Shown here piece after piece: positions 39,460-53,200 of a stretch of 64,000 bases of DNA. The first letter of the stretch is position 1, and each line of letters starts with the position of its first letter. The notes beneath the pieces were generated by a model. It did no database searches, had not been told where the DNA came from, and saw only the letters and a list, made by a program, of their open reading frames with translations. The stretch is from positions 1 to 64,000 of the forward strand of contig NW_027136976.1 in NCBI RefSeq assembly GCF_040869045.1, given 5' to 3'. The position numbers and the translations under genes are program-made. This DNA comes from Eurosta solidaginis. Taxonomy: Eukaryota; Arthropoda; Insecta; Diptera; Tephritidae.

Positions 39460-40907
39460 AACACTAGAATTAAAGGATATACAACGAGAAACAACGTTTG
39501 ACAACCTTTAAACAGTTTTAATAACTATCTCAAAAATTGCCGCTCTGATGCAAACAACTGATGAGTTATCTACTTAAATTTGTTGAACAAAACGACTTAC
39601 GTATTTTAAACATGCTAACCTTTAGCCCGGTAAGCAAATTAAAAAAAAAACGCAATATGTAGGCTACACGAGAACGGAGACGTCGAGTAACCAAAACAAA
39701 TGCGTTAAACAAATTCGTACACGTTATTTATCAATTTAACTCTAGAATTAAAGGATATACAACGAGAAACAACGTTTGACAACCTTTAAACAGTTTTAAT
39801 AACTATCTCAAAAATTATCGCTCTGATGCAAACAACTGCTGAGTTATCTACTTAAATTTGTTGAACAAAACGACTTACGTATTTTAAACATGCTAACCTT
39901 TAGCCCGGTAAGCAAATTTAAAAAAAAACGCAATATGTAGGCTACACGAGAACGGAGACGTCGAGTAACCAAAACAAATGCGTTAAACAAATTCGTACAC
40001 GTTATTTATCAATTTAACTCTAGAATTAAAGGATATACAACAAGAAACAACGTTTGACAACTTTAAACAGTTTTAATAACTATCTCAAAAATTATCGCTC
40101 TGATGCAAACAACTGCTGAGTTATCTACTCAAATTTGTTGAACAAAACGACTTACGTATTTTAAACATGCTAACCTTTAGCCCGGTAAGCAAATTAAAAA
40201 AAAAACGCAATATGTAGGCTACACGAGAACGGAGACGTCGAGTAACCAAAACAAATGCGTTAAACAAATTCGTACACGTTATTTATCAATTTAACTCTAG
40301 AATTAAAGGATATACAACGAGAAACAACGTTTGACAACCTTTAAACAGTTTTAATAACTATCTCAAAAATTATCGCTCTGATGCAAACAACTGATGAGTT
40401 ATCTACTTAAATATGATGAACAAAACGACTTACGTATTTTAAACATGCTAACCTTTAGCCCGGTAAGCAAATTAAAAAAAAAACGCAATATGTAGGCTAC
40501 CGAGAACGGAGACGTCGAGTAACCAAAACAAATGCGTTAAACAAATACGTACACGTTATTTATCAATTTAACTCTAGAATTAAAGGATATACAACGAGAA
40601 ACAACGTTTGACAACCTTTAAACAGTTTTAATAACTATCTCAAAAATTATCGCTCTGATGCAAACAACTGATGAGTTATCTACTTAAATTTGTTGAACAA
40701 AACGACTTACGTATTTTAAACATGCTAACCTTTAGCCCGGTAAGCAAATTAAAAAAAAAAACGCAATATGTAGGCTACACGAGAACGGAGACGTCGAGTA
40801 ACCAAAACAAATGCGTTAAACAAATTCGTACACGTTATTTATCAATTTAGCTCTAGAATTAAAGGATATACAACGAGAAACAACGTTTGACAACCTTTGA
40901 ACAGTTT

Positions 40908-40916
40908 TAATATCTC
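40908..40916 (+). repeat. 4-bp deletion junction on a V monomer (landmark 5)
   Basis: Same tagged V monomer as landmark 4 (tttagctc, tttgaacag), 16,422 bp downstream. It is part of the segment shared between ~23-27 kb and ~39.5-43.8 kb. Confidence 0.88.
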
Positions 40917-41465
40917 AAAAATTATCGCTCTGATGCAAACAACTGATGAGTTATCTACTTAAATATGATGAACAAAACGACTTACGTATTTTAAACATGC
41001 TAACCTTTAGCCCGGTAAGCAAGTTAAAAAAAAAACGCAATATGTAGGCTACACGAGAACGGAGACGTCGAGTAACCAAAACAAATGCGTTAAACAAATT
41101 CGTACACGTTATTTATCAATTTAACTCTAGAATTAAAGGATATACAACGAGAAACAACGTTTGACAACCTTTAAACAGTTTTAATAACTATCTCAAAAAT
41201 TATCGCTCTGATGCAAACAACTGATGAGTTATCTACTTAAATTTGTTGAACAAAACGACTTACGTATTTTAAACATGCTAACCTTTAGCCCGGTAAGCAA
41301 ATTAAAAAAAAAACGCAATATGTAGGCTACACGAGAACGGAGACGTCGAGTAACCAAAACAAATGCGTTAAACAAATTCGTACACGTTATTTATCAATTT
41401 AACTCTAGAATTAAAGGATATACAACGAGAAACAACGTTTGACAACCTTTAAACAGTTTTAATAA

Positions 41466-41744
41466 CTATCTCAAAAATTGTCGCTCTGATGCAAACAACT
41501 GATGAGTTATCTACTCACATTTGTTGAACAAAACGACTTACGTATTTTAAACATGCTAACCTTTAGCCCGGTAAGAAAATTAAAAAAAAAAACGCAATAC
41601 GTAGGCTACACGAGAACGGAGACGTCGAGTAACCAAAACAAATGCGTTAAACAAATTAGTACACGTTATTTATCAATTTAACTCTAGAATTAAAGGATAT
41701 ACAACGAGAAACAACGTTTGACAACCTTTAAACAGTTTTAATAA
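41466..41744 (+). repeat. F-subtype monomer
   Basis: F tags with acgtaggc. It precedes the duplicated pair of insertion-bearing V monomers. Confidence 0.92.
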
Positions 41745-42324
41745 CTATCTCAAAAATTGTCGCTCTGATGCAAACAACTGATGAGTTATCTACTTAAATT
41801 TGTTGAACAAAACGACTTACGTATTTTAAACATGCTAACCTTTAGCCCGGTAAGCAAATTACAAAAAAACCCCCATAAGCAAATTAAAAAAAAAACGCAA
41901 TATGTAGGCTACACGAGAACGGAGACGTCGAGTAACCAAAACAAATGCGTTAAACAAATTCGTACACGTTATTTATCAATTTAACTCTAGAATTAAAGGA
42001 TATACAACGAGAAACAACGTTTGACAACTTTAAACAGTTTTAATAACTATCTCAAAAATTATCGCTCTGATGCAAACAACTGCTGAGTTATCTACTCAAA
42101 TTTGTTGAACAAAACGACTTACGTATTTTAAACATGCTAACCTTTAGCCCGATAAGCAAATTAAAAAAAAAACGCAATATGTAGGCTACACGAGAACGGA
42201 GACGTCGAGTAACCAAAACAAATGCGTTAAACAAATTCGTACACGTTATTTATCAATTTAACTCTAGAATTAAAGGATATACAACGAGAAACAACGTTTG
42301 ACAACCTTTAAACAGTTTTAATAA
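41745..42324 (+). repeat. 580-bp V(insertion)-e dimer, first duplicate
   Basis: V with the 25-bp insertion (~302 bp) followed by e (~278 bp) carrying the private cccgataagc. The next 580 bp repeat it with the same private tag, so the duplication is recent. Confidence 0.93.
41861..41885 (+). repeat. 25-bp insertion in a V monomer, copy 3
   Basis: Identical insertion, 16,421 bp after copy 2. First of the two copies in the 580-bp duplicated dimer. Confidence 0.93.
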
Positions 42325-42904
42325 CTATCTCAAAAATTGTCGCTCTGATGCAAACAACTGATGAGTTATCTACTTAAATTTGTTGAACAAAACGACTTAC
42401 GTATTTTAAACATGCTAACCTTTAGCCCGGTAAGCAAATTACAAAAAAACCCCCATAAGCAAATTAAAAAAAAAACGCAATATGTAGGCTACACGAGAAC
42501 GGAGACGTCGAGTAACCAAAACAAATGCGTTAAACAAATTCGTACACGTTATTTATCAATTTAACTCTAGAATTAAAGGATATACAACGAGAAACAACGT
42601 TTGACAACTTTAAACAGTTTTAATAACTATCTCAAAAATTATCGCTCTGATGCAAACAACTGCTGAGTTATCTACTCAAATTTGTTGAACAAAACGACTT
42701 ACGTATTTTAAACATGCTAACCTTTAGCCCGATAAGCAAATTAAAAAAAAAACGCAATATGTAGGCTACACGAGAACGGAGACGTCGAGTAACCAAAACA
42801 AATGCGTTAAACAAATTCGTACACGTTATTTATCAATTTAACTCTAGAATTAAAGGATATACAACGAGAAACAACGTTTGACAACCTTTAAACAGTTTTA
42901 ATAA
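42325..42904 (+). repeat. 580-bp V(insertion)-e dimer, second duplicate
   Basis: Same dimer and same cccgataagc tag (42,728 here, 42,148 in the first). I saw no differences between the two copies by eye. Confidence 0.93.
42441..42465 (+). repeat. 25-bp insertion in a V monomer, copy 4
   Basis: Identical insertion, exactly 580 bp after copy 3, in the second copy of the V-e dimer. Confidence 0.93.
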
Positions 42905-43458
42905 CTATCTCAAAAATTATCGCTCTGATGCAAACAACTGATGAGTTATCTACTTAAATATGATGAACAAAACGACTTACGTATTTTAAACATGCTAACC
43001 TTTAGCCCGGTAAGCAAATTAAAAAAAAACGCAATATGTAGGCTACACGAGAACGGAGACGTCGAGTAACCAAAACAAATGCGTTAAACAAATTCGTACA
43101 CGTTATTTATCAATTTAACTCTAGAATTAAAGGATATACAACGAGAAACAACGTTTGACAACCTTTAAACAGTTTTAATAACTATCTCAAAAATTATCGC
43201 TCTGATGCAAACAACTGATGAGTTATCTACTTAAATTTGATGAACAAAACGACTTACGTATTTTAAACATGCTAACCTTTAGCCCGGTAAGCAAATTAAA
43301 AAAAAACGCAATATGTAGGCTACACGAGAACGGAGACGTCGAGTAACCAAAATAAATGCGTTAAACAAATTCGTACACGTTATTTATCAATTTAACTCTA
43401 GAATTAAAGGATATACAACGAGAAACAACGTTTGACAACCTTTAAACAGTTTTAATAA

Positions 43459-43736
43459 CTATCTCAAAAATTGTCGCTCTGATGCAAACAACTGATGAGT
43501 TATCTACTTAAATTTGATGAACAAAACGACTTACGTATTTTAAACATGCTAACCTTTAGCCCGGTAAGCAAATTAAAAAAAAAACGCAATATGTAGGCTA
43601 CACGAGAACGGAGACGTCGAGTAACCAAAACAAATGCGTTAAACAAATTCGTACACGTTATTTATCAATTTAACTCTAGAATTAAAGGATATACAACGAG
43701 AAACAACGTTTGACAACCTTTAAACAGTTTTAATAA
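43459..43736 (+). repeat. B monomer where a c monomer is missing
   Basis: In the parallel regions (26.2-27.0 kb and 47.9-48.8 kb) the order is B, c, B, Y(gatttacg). Here it is B, B, Y, so one whole c monomer (278 bp) is absent. The offset between partners changes accordingly, from 4,749 to 5,027 bp. Confidence 0.78.
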
Positions 43737-45685
43737 CTATCTCAAAAATTATCGCTCTGATGCAAACAACTGATGAGTTATCTACTTAAATATGATGAAC
43801 AAAACGATTTACGTATTTTAAACATGCTAGCCTTTAGCCCGGTAAGCAAATTTAAAAAAAAACGCAATATGTAGGCTACACGAGAACGGAGACGTCGAGT
43901 AACCAAAACAAATGCGTTAAACAAATTCGTACACGTTATTTATCAATTTAAATCTAGAATTAAAGGATATACAACGAGAAACAACGTTTGACAACCTTTA
44001 AACAGTTTTAATAACTATCTCAAAAATTATCGCTCTGATGCAAACAACTGATGAGTTATCTACTTAAATATGATGAACAAAACGACTTACGTATTTTAAA
44101 CATGCTAACCTTTAGCCCGGTAAACAAATTAAAAAAAAAAACGCAATATGTAGGCTACACGAGAACGGAGACGTCGAGTAACCAAAACAAATGCGTTAAA
44201 CAAATTCGTACACGTTATTTATCAATTTAACTCTAGAATTAAAGGATATACAACGAGAAACAACGTTTGACAACCTTTAAACAGTTTTAATAACTATCTC
44301 AAAAATTATCGCTCTGATGCAAACAACTGGTGAGTTATCTACTTAAATTTGATGAACAAAACGACTTACGTATTTTAAACATGCTAACCTTTAGCCCGGT
44401 AAACAAATTAAAAAAAAAACGCAATATGTAGGCTACACGAGAACGGAGACGTCGAGTAACCAAAACAAATGCGTTAAACAAATTCGTACACGTTATTTAT
44501 CAACTTAACTCTAGAATTAAAGGAGATACAACGAGAAACAACGTTTGACAACCTTTAAACAGTTTTAATAACTATCTCAAAAATTATCGCTCTGATGCAA
44601 ACAACTGATGAGTTATCTACTTAAATATGATGAACAAAACGGCTTACGTATTTTAAACATGCTAACGTTTAGCCCGGTAAGCAAATTAAAAAAAAAAACG
44701 CAATATGTAGGCTACACGAGAACGGAGACGTCGAGTAACCAAAACAAATGCGTTAAACAAATTCGTACACGTTATTTATCAATTTAACTCTAGAATTAAA
44801 GGATATACAACGAGAAACAACGTTTGACAACCTTTAAACAGTTTTAATAACTATCTCAAAAATTATCGCTCTGATGCAAACAACTGATGAGTTATCTACT
44901 TAAATATGATGAACAAAACGACTTACGTATTTTAAACATGCTAACCTTTAGCCCGGTAAGCAAATTAAAAAAAAAACGCAATATGTAGGCTACACGAGAA
45001 CGGAGACGTCGAGTAACCAAAACAAATGCGTTAAACAAATTCGTACACGTTATTTATCAATTTAACTCTAGAATTAAAGGAGATACAACGAGAAACAACG
45101 TTTGACAACCTTTAAACAGTTTTAATAACTATCTCAAAAATTATCGCTCTGATGCAAACAACTGATGAGTTATCTACTTAAATATGATGAACAAAACGGC
45201 TTACGTATTTTAAACATGCTAACGTTTAGCCCGGTAAGCAAATTAAAAAAAAAAACGCAATATGTAGGCTACACGAGAACGGAGACGTCGAGTAACCAAA
45301 ACAAATGCGTTAAACAAATTCGTACGCGTTATTTATCAATTTAACTCTAGAATTAAAGGATATACAACGAGAAACAACGTTTGACAACCTTTAAACAGTT
45401 TTAATAACTATCTCAAAAATTATCGCTCTGATGCAAACAACTGATGAGTTATCTACTTAAATATGATGAACAAAACGACTTACGTATTTTAAACATGCTA
45501 ACCTTTAGCCCGGTAAGCAAATTAAAAAAAAAACGCAATATGTAGGCTACACGAGAACGGAGACGTCGAGTAACCAAAACAAATGAGTTAAACAAATTCG
45601 TACATGTTATTTATCAATTTAACTCTAGAAGTAAAGGATATACAACGAGAAACAACGTTTGACAACCTTTAAACAGTTTTAATAA

Positions 45686-45962
45686 CTATCTCAAAAATTA
45701 TCGCTCTGATGCAAACAACTGATGAGTTATCTACTTAAATTTGATGAACAAAACGACTTACGTATTTTAAACATGCTAACCTTTAGCCCGGTAAGAAAAT
45801 TAAAAAAAAAACGCAATATGTAGGCTACACGAGAACGGAGACGTCGAGTAACCAAAACAAATGCGTTAACCAAATTCGTACACGTTATTTATCAATTTAA
45901 CTCTAGAATTAAAGGATATACAACAAGAAACAACGTTTGACAACTTTAAACAGTTTTAATAA
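45686..45962 (+). repeat. Chimeric B/e monomer at the 5,883-bp duplication junction
   Basis: The head matches the B copies at 35,633 and 38,691 (gtaagaaaatt after an acatg Y). The tail (acaacaagaaac, then gacaactttaaac) matches the e-like monomer ending at ~40,080. The private gttaaccaaa lies between. It marks an exchange between non-equivalent monomers. Confidence 0.82.
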
Positions 45963-46517
45963 CTATCTCAAAAATTATCGCTCTGATGCAAACAACTGCT
46001 GAGTTATCTACTCAAATTTGTTGAACAAAACGACTTACGTATTTTAAACATGCTAACCTTTAGCCCGGTAAGCAAATTAAAAAAAAAACGCAATATGTAG
46101 GCTACACGAGAACGGAGACGTCGAGTAACCAAAACAAATGCGTTAAACAAATTCGTACACGTTATTTATCAATTTAACTCTAGAATTAAAGGATATACAA
46201 CGAGAAACAACGTTTGACAACCTTTAAACAGTTTTAATAACTATCTCAAAAATTATCGCTCTGATGCAAACAACTGATGAGTTATCTACTTAAATATGAT
46301 GAACAAAACGACTTACGTATTTTAAACATGCTAACCTTTAGCCCGGTAAGCAAATTAAAAAAAAAACGCAATATGTAGGCTACCGAGAACGGAGACGTCG
46401 AGTAACCAAAACAAATGCGTTAAACAAATACGTACACGTTATTTATCAATTTAACTCTAGAATTAAAGGATATACAACGAGAAACAACGTTTGACAACCT
46501 TTAAACAGTTTTAATAA

Positions 46518-46795
46518 CTATCTCAAAAATTATCGCTCTGATGCAAACAACTGATGAGTTATCTACTTAAATTTGTTGAACAAAACGACTTACGTATTTT
46601 AAACATGCTAACCTTTAGCCCGGTAAGCAAATTAAAAAAAAAACGCAATATGTAGGCTACACGAGAACGGAGACGTCGAGTAACCAAAACAAATGCGTTA
46701 AACAAATTCGTACACGTTATTTATCAATTTAACTCTAGAATTAAAGGATATACAACGAGAAACAACGTTTGACAACCTTTAAACAGTTTTAATAA
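46518..46795 (+). repeat. V monomer at a two-monomer deletion
   Basis: After the ccgag Y, the parallel region at 40.6-41.5 kb reads V(deletion), Y(gcaagtt), V, F. Here it reads V, F. This V has tttaactc and the full taataactatctc, so it resembles the second V, and exactly two monomers are missing. Confidence 0.75.
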
Positions 46796-47073
46796 CTATC
46801 TCAAAAATTGTCGCTCTGATGCAAACAACTGATGAGTTATCTACTCACATTTGTTGAACAAAACGACTTACGTATTTTAAACATGCTAACCTTTAGCCCG
46901 GTAAGAAAATTAAAAAAAAAACGCAATACGTAGGCTACACGAGAACGGAGACGTCAAGTAACCAAAACAAATGCGTTAAACAAATTAGTACACGTTATTT
47001 ATCAATTTAACTCTAGAATTAAAGGATATACAACGAGAAACAACGTTTGACAACCTTTAAACAGTTTTAATAA
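46796..47073 (+). repeat. F-subtype monomer
   Basis: F tags with acgtaggc and a private gacgtcaag. It precedes the last insertion-bearing V monomer and corresponds to 41,466 in the 5.9-kb duplication. Confidence 0.9.
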
Positions 47074-47189
47074 CTATCTCAAAAATTGTCGCTCTGATGC
47101 AAACAACTGATGAGTTATCTACTTAAATTTGTTGAACAAAACGACTTACGTATTTTAAACATGCTAACCTTTAGCCCGGTAAGCAAATT

Positions 47190-47214
47190 ACAAAAAAACC
47201 CCCATAAGCAAATT
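47190..47214 (+). repeat. 25-bp insertion in a V monomer, copy 5
   Basis: Identical insertion, 4,749 bp after copy 4. No copy occurs before 14.8 kb or after 47.3 kb, although the corresponding V monomers are present there. Confidence 0.93.
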
Positions 47215-50200
47215 AAAAAAAAAACGCAATATGTAGGCTACACGAGAACGGAGACGTCGAGTAACCAAAACAAATGCGTTAAACAAATTCGTACACGTTA
47301 TTTATCAATTTAACTCTAGAATTAAAGGATATACAACGAGAAACAACGTTTGACAACTTTAAACAGTTTTAATAACTATCTCAAAAATTATCGCTCTGAT
47401 GCAAACAACTGCTGAGTTATCTACTCAAATTTGTTGAACAAAACGACTTACGTATTTTAAACATGCTAACCTTTAGCCCGGTAAGCAAATTAAAAAAAAA
47501 ACGCAATATGTAGGCTACACGAGAACGGAGACGTCGAGTAACCAAAACAAATGCGTTAAACAAATTCGTACACGTTATTTATCAATTTAACTCTAGAATT
47601 AAAGGATATACAACGAGAAACAACGTTTGACAACCTTTAAACAGTTTTAATAACTATCTCAAAAATTATCGCTCTGATGCAAACAACTGATGAGTTATCT
47701 ACTTAAATATGATGAACAAAACGACTTACGTATTTTAAACATGCTAACCTTTAGCCCGGTAAGCAAATTAAAAAAAAACGCAATATGTAGGCTACACGAG
47801 AACGGAGACGTCGAGTAACCAAAACAAATGCGTTAAACAAATTCGTACACGTTATTTATCAATTTAACTCTAGAATTAAAGGATATACAACGAGAAACAA
47901 CGTTTGACAACCTTTAAACAGTTTTAATAACTATCTCAAAAATTATCGCTCTGATGCAAACAACTGATGAGTTATCTACTTAAATTTGATGAACAAAACG
48001 ACTTACGTATTTTAAACATGCTAACCTTTAGCCCGGTAAGCAAATTAAAAAAAAACGCAATATGTAGGCTACACGAGAACGGAGACGTCGAGTAACCAAA
48101 ATAAATGCGTTAAACAAATTCGTACACGTTATTTATCAATTTATCTCTAGAATTAAAGGATATACAACGAGAAACAACGTTTGACAACCTTTAAACAGTT
48201 TTAATAACTATCTCAAAAATTGTCGCTCTGATGCAAACAACTGATGAGTTATCTACTCAAATTTGTTGAACAAAACGACTTACGTATTTTAAACATGCTA
48301 ACCTTTAGCCCGGTAAGCAAATTAAAAAAAAAACGCAATATGTAGGCTACACGAGAACGGAGACGTCGAGTAACCAAAACAAATGCGTTAAACAAATTCG
48401 TACACGTTATTTATCAATTTAACTCTAGAATTAAAGGATATACAACGAGAAACAACGTTTGACAACCTTTAAACAGTTTTAATAACTATCTCAAAAATTG
48501 TCGCTCTGATGCAAACAACTGATGAGTTATCTACTTAAATTTGATGAACAAAACGACTTACGTATTTTAAACATGCTAACCTTTAGCCCGGTAAGCAAAT
48601 TAAAAAAAAAACGCAATATGTAGGCTACACGAGAACGGAGACGTCGAGTAACCAAAACAAATGCGTTAAACAAATTCGTACACGTTATTTATCAATTTAA
48701 CTCTAGAATTAAAGGATATACAACGAGAAACAACGTTTGACAACCTTTAAACAGTTTTAATAACTATCTCAAAAATTATCGCTCTGATGCAAACAACTGA
48801 TGAGTTATCTACTTAAATATGATGAACAAAACGATTTACGTATTTTAAACATGCTAGCCTTTAGCCCGGTAAGCAAATTAAAAAAAAAACGCAATATGTA
48901 GGCTACACGAGAACGGAGACGTCGAGTAACCAAAACAAATGCGTTAAACAAATTCGTACACGTTATTTATCAATTTAAATCTAGAATTAAAGGATATACA
49001 ACGAGAAACAACGTTTGACAACCTTTAAACAGTTTTAATAACTATCTCAAAAATTATCGCTCTGATGCAAACAACTGATGAGTTATCTACTTAAATATGA
49101 TGAACAAAACGACTTACGTATTTTAAACATGCTAACCTTTAGCCCGGTAAACAAATTAAAAAAAAAACGCAATATGTAGGCTACACGAGAACGGAGACGT
49201 CGAGTAACCAAAACAAATGCGTTAAACAAATTCGTACACGTTATTTATCAATTTAACTCTAGAATTAAAGGATATACAACGAGAAACAACGTTTGACAAC
49301 CTTTAAACAGTTTTAATAACTATCTCAAAAATTATCGCTCTGATGCAAACAACTGGTGAGTTATCTACTTAAATTTGATGAACAAAACGACTTACGTATT
49401 TTAAACATGCTAACCTTTAGCCCGGTAAGCAAATTAAAAAAAAACGCAATATGTAGGCTACACGAGAACGGAGACGTCGAGTAACCAAAACAAATGCGTT
49501 AAACAAATTCGTACACGTTATTTATCAACTTAACTCTAGAATTAAAGGAGATACAACGAGAAACAACGTTTGACAACCTTTAAACAGTTTTAATAACTAT
49601 CTCAAAAATATCGCTCTGATGCAAACAACTGATGAGTTATCTACTTAAATATGATGAACAAAACGGCTTACGTATTTTAAACATGCTAACGTTTAGCCCG
49701 GTAAGCAAATTAAAAAAAAAAACGCAATATGTAGGCTACACGAGAACGGAGACGTCGAGTAACCAAAACAAATGCGTTAAACAAATTCGTACACGTTATT
49801 TATCAATTTAACTCTAGAATTAAAGGATATACAACGAGAAACAACGTTTGACAACCTTTAAACAGTTTTAATAACTATCTCAAAAATTATCGCTCTGATG
49901 CAAACAACTGATGAGTTATCTACTTAAATATGATGAACAAAACGACTTACGTATTTTAAACATGCTAACCTTTAGCCCGGTAAGCAAATTAAAAAAAAAA
50001 CGCAATATGTAAGCTACACGAGAACGGAGACGTCGAGTAACCAAAACAAATGCGTTAAACAAATTCGTACACGTTATTTATCAATTTAACTCTAGAATTA
50101 AAGGATATACAACGAGAAACAACGTTTGACAACCTTTAAACAGTTTTAATAACTATCTCAAAAATTATCGCTCTGATGCAAACAACTGATGAGTTATCTA

Positions 50201-53200
50201 CTTAAATTTGATGAACAAAACGACTTACGTATTTTAAACATGCTAACCTTTAGCCCGGTAAGCAAATTAAAAAAAAAACGCAATATGTAGGCTACACGAG
50301 AACGGAGACGTCGAGTAACCAAAACAAATGCGTTAAACAAATTCGTACACGTTATTTATCAACTTAACTCTAGAATTAAAGGATATACAACGAGAAACAA
50401 CGTTTGACAACCTTTAAACAGTTTTAATAACTATCTCAAAAATTATCGCTCTGATGCAAACAACTGATGAGTTATCTACTTGAATATGATGAACAAAACG
50501 ACTTACGTATTTTAAACATGCTAACCTTTAGCCCGGTAAGCAAATTAAAAAAAAACGCAATATGTAGGCTACACGAGAACGGAGACGTCGAGTAACCAAA
50601 ACAAATGCGTTAAACAAATTCGTACACGTTATTTATCAATTTAACTCTAGAATTAAAGGATATACAACGAGAAACAACGTTTGACAACCTTTAAACAGTT
50701 TTAATAACTATCTCAAAAATTATCGCTCTGATGCAAACAACTGATGAGTTATCTACTTAAATTTGATGAACAAAACGACTTACGTATTTTAAACATGCTA
50801 ACCTTTAGCCCGGTAAGCAAATTAAAAAAAAAAACGCAATATGTAGGCTACACGAGAACGGAGACGTCGAGTAACCAAAACAAATGCGTTAAACAAATTC
50901 GTACACGTTATTTATCAATTTAACTCTAGAATTAAAGGATATACAACGAGAAACAACGTTTGACAACTTTAAACAGTTTTAATAACTATCTCAAAAATTA
51001 TCGCTCTGATGCAAACAACTGCTGAGTTATCTACTCAAATTTGTTGAACAAAACGACTTACGTATTTTAAACATGCTAACCTTTAGCCCGGTAAGCAAAT
51101 TAAAAAAAAAAACGCAATATGTAGGCTACACGAGAACGGAGACGTCGAGTAACCAAAACAAATGCGTTAAACAAATTCGTACACGTTATTTATCAATTTA
51201 ACTCTAGAATTAAAGGATATACAACGAGAAACAACGTTTGACAACCTTTAAACAGTTTTAATAACTATCTCAAAAATTATCGCTCTGATGCAAACAACTG
51301 ATGAGTTATCTACTTAAATTTGATGAACAAAACGACTTACGTATTTTAAACATGCTAACCTTTAGCCCGGTAAGCAAATTAAAAAAAAAAACGCAATATG
51401 TAGGCTACACGAGAACGGAGACGTCGAGTAACCAAAACAAATGCGTTAAACAAATTCGTACACGTTATTTATCAATTTAACTCTAGAATTAAAGGATATA
51501 CAACGAGAAACAACGTTTGACAACCTTTAAACAGTTTTAATAACTATCTCAAAAATTGTCGCTCTGATGCAAACAACTGATGAGTTATCTACTCAAATTT
51601 GTTGAACAAAACGACTTACGTATTTTAAACATGCTAACCTTTAGCCCGGTAAGCAAATTAAAAAAAAAACGCAATATGTAGGCTACACGAGAACGGAGAC
51701 GTCGAGTAACCAAAACAAATGCGTTAAACAAATTCGTACACGTTATTTATCAATTTAACTCTAGAATTAAAGGATATACAACGAGAAACAACGTTTGACA
51801 ACCTTTAAACAGTTTTAATAACTATCTCAAAAATTGTCGCTCTGATGCAAACAACTGATGAGTTATCTACTCAAATTTGTTGAACAAAACGACTTACGTA
51901 TTTTAAACATGCTAACCTTTAGCCCGGTAAGCAAATTAAAAAAAACGCAATATGTAGGCTACACGAGAACGGAGACGTCGAGTAACCAAAACAAATGCGT
52001 TAAACAAATTCGTACACGTTATTTATCAATTTAACTCTAGAATTAAAGGATATACAACGAGAAACAACGTTTGACAACCTTTAAACAGTTTTAATAACTA
52101 TCTCAAAAATTGTCGCTCTGATGCAAACAACTGATGAGTTATCTACTTAAATTTGATGAACAAAACGACTTACGTATTTTAAACATGCTAACCTTTAGCC
52201 CGGTAAGCAAATTAAAAAAAAACGCAATATGTAGGCTACACGAGAACGGAGACGTCGAGTAACCAAAACAAATGCGTTAAACAAATTCGTACACGTTATT
52301 TATCAATTTAACTCTAGAATTAAAGGATATACAACGAGAAACAACGTTTGACAACCTTTAAACAGTCTTAATAACTATCTCAAAAATTATCGCTCTGATG
52401 CAAACAACTGATGAGTTATATACTTAAATATGATGAACAAAACGACTTACGTATTTTAAACATGCTAACCTTTAGCCCGGTAAGCAAATTAAAAAAAAAC
52501 GCAATATGTAGGCTACACGAGAACGGAGACGTCGAGTAACCAAAACAAATGCGTTAAACAAATTCGTACACGTTATTTATCAATTTAACTCTAGAATTAA
52601 AGGATATACAACGAGAAACAACGTTTGACAACCTTTAAACAGTTTTAATAACTATCTCAAAAATTATCGCTCTGATGCAAACAACTGATGAGTTATCTAC
52701 TTAAATTTGATGAACAAAACGACTTACGTATTTTAAACATGCTAACCTTTAGCCCGGTAAGCAAATTAAAAAAAAAACGCAATATGTAGGCTACACGAGA
52801 ACGGAGACGTCGAGTAACCAAAACAAATGCGTTAAACAAATTCGTACACGTTATTTATCAATTTAACTCTAGAATTAAAGGATATACAACGAGAAACAAC
52901 GTTTGACAACCTTTAAACAGTTTTAATAACTATCTCAAAAATTGTCGCTCTGATGCAAACAACTGATGAGTTATCTACTCAAATTTGTTGAACAAAACGA
53001 CTTACGTATTTTAAACATGCTAACCTTTAGCCCGGTAAGCAAATTAAAAAAAAAACGCAATATGTAGGCTACACGAGAACGGAGACGTCGAGTAACCAAA
53101 ACAAATGCGTTAAACAAATTCGTACACGTTATTTATCAATTTAACTCTAGAATTAAAGGATATACAACGAGAAACAACGTTTGACAACCTTTAAACAGTT

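Larger units (their letters stand above)
40037..45919 (+). repeat. 5,883-bp (21-monomer) tandem duplication, copy 1
   Basis: Tags acaacaagaaac (40,037 and 45,920) and aaatacgt (40,543 and 46,426) share an offset of 5,883 bp. From the insertion onward the offset changes by whole monomers. Copy 1 has the extra 580-bp dimer, copy 2 lacks two monomers (the deletion-marked V and the gcaagtt Y), and copy 2 has one more c monomer. Confidence 0.82.
45920..50985 (+). repeat. 5,883-bp tandem duplication, copy 2 (right limit approximate)
   Basis: Follows copy 1 through e, Y (ccgag), V, F, V with insertion, e, Y, B (aataaatg at 48,100, partner at 43,351), B, Y (gatttacg), Y (gtaaac), B (ggtgag, ggagatac) and Y (ggcttacg). 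Beyond ~49.9 kb it follows the order seen at 28-31 kb instead, so the true end is uncertain. Confidence 0.65.
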
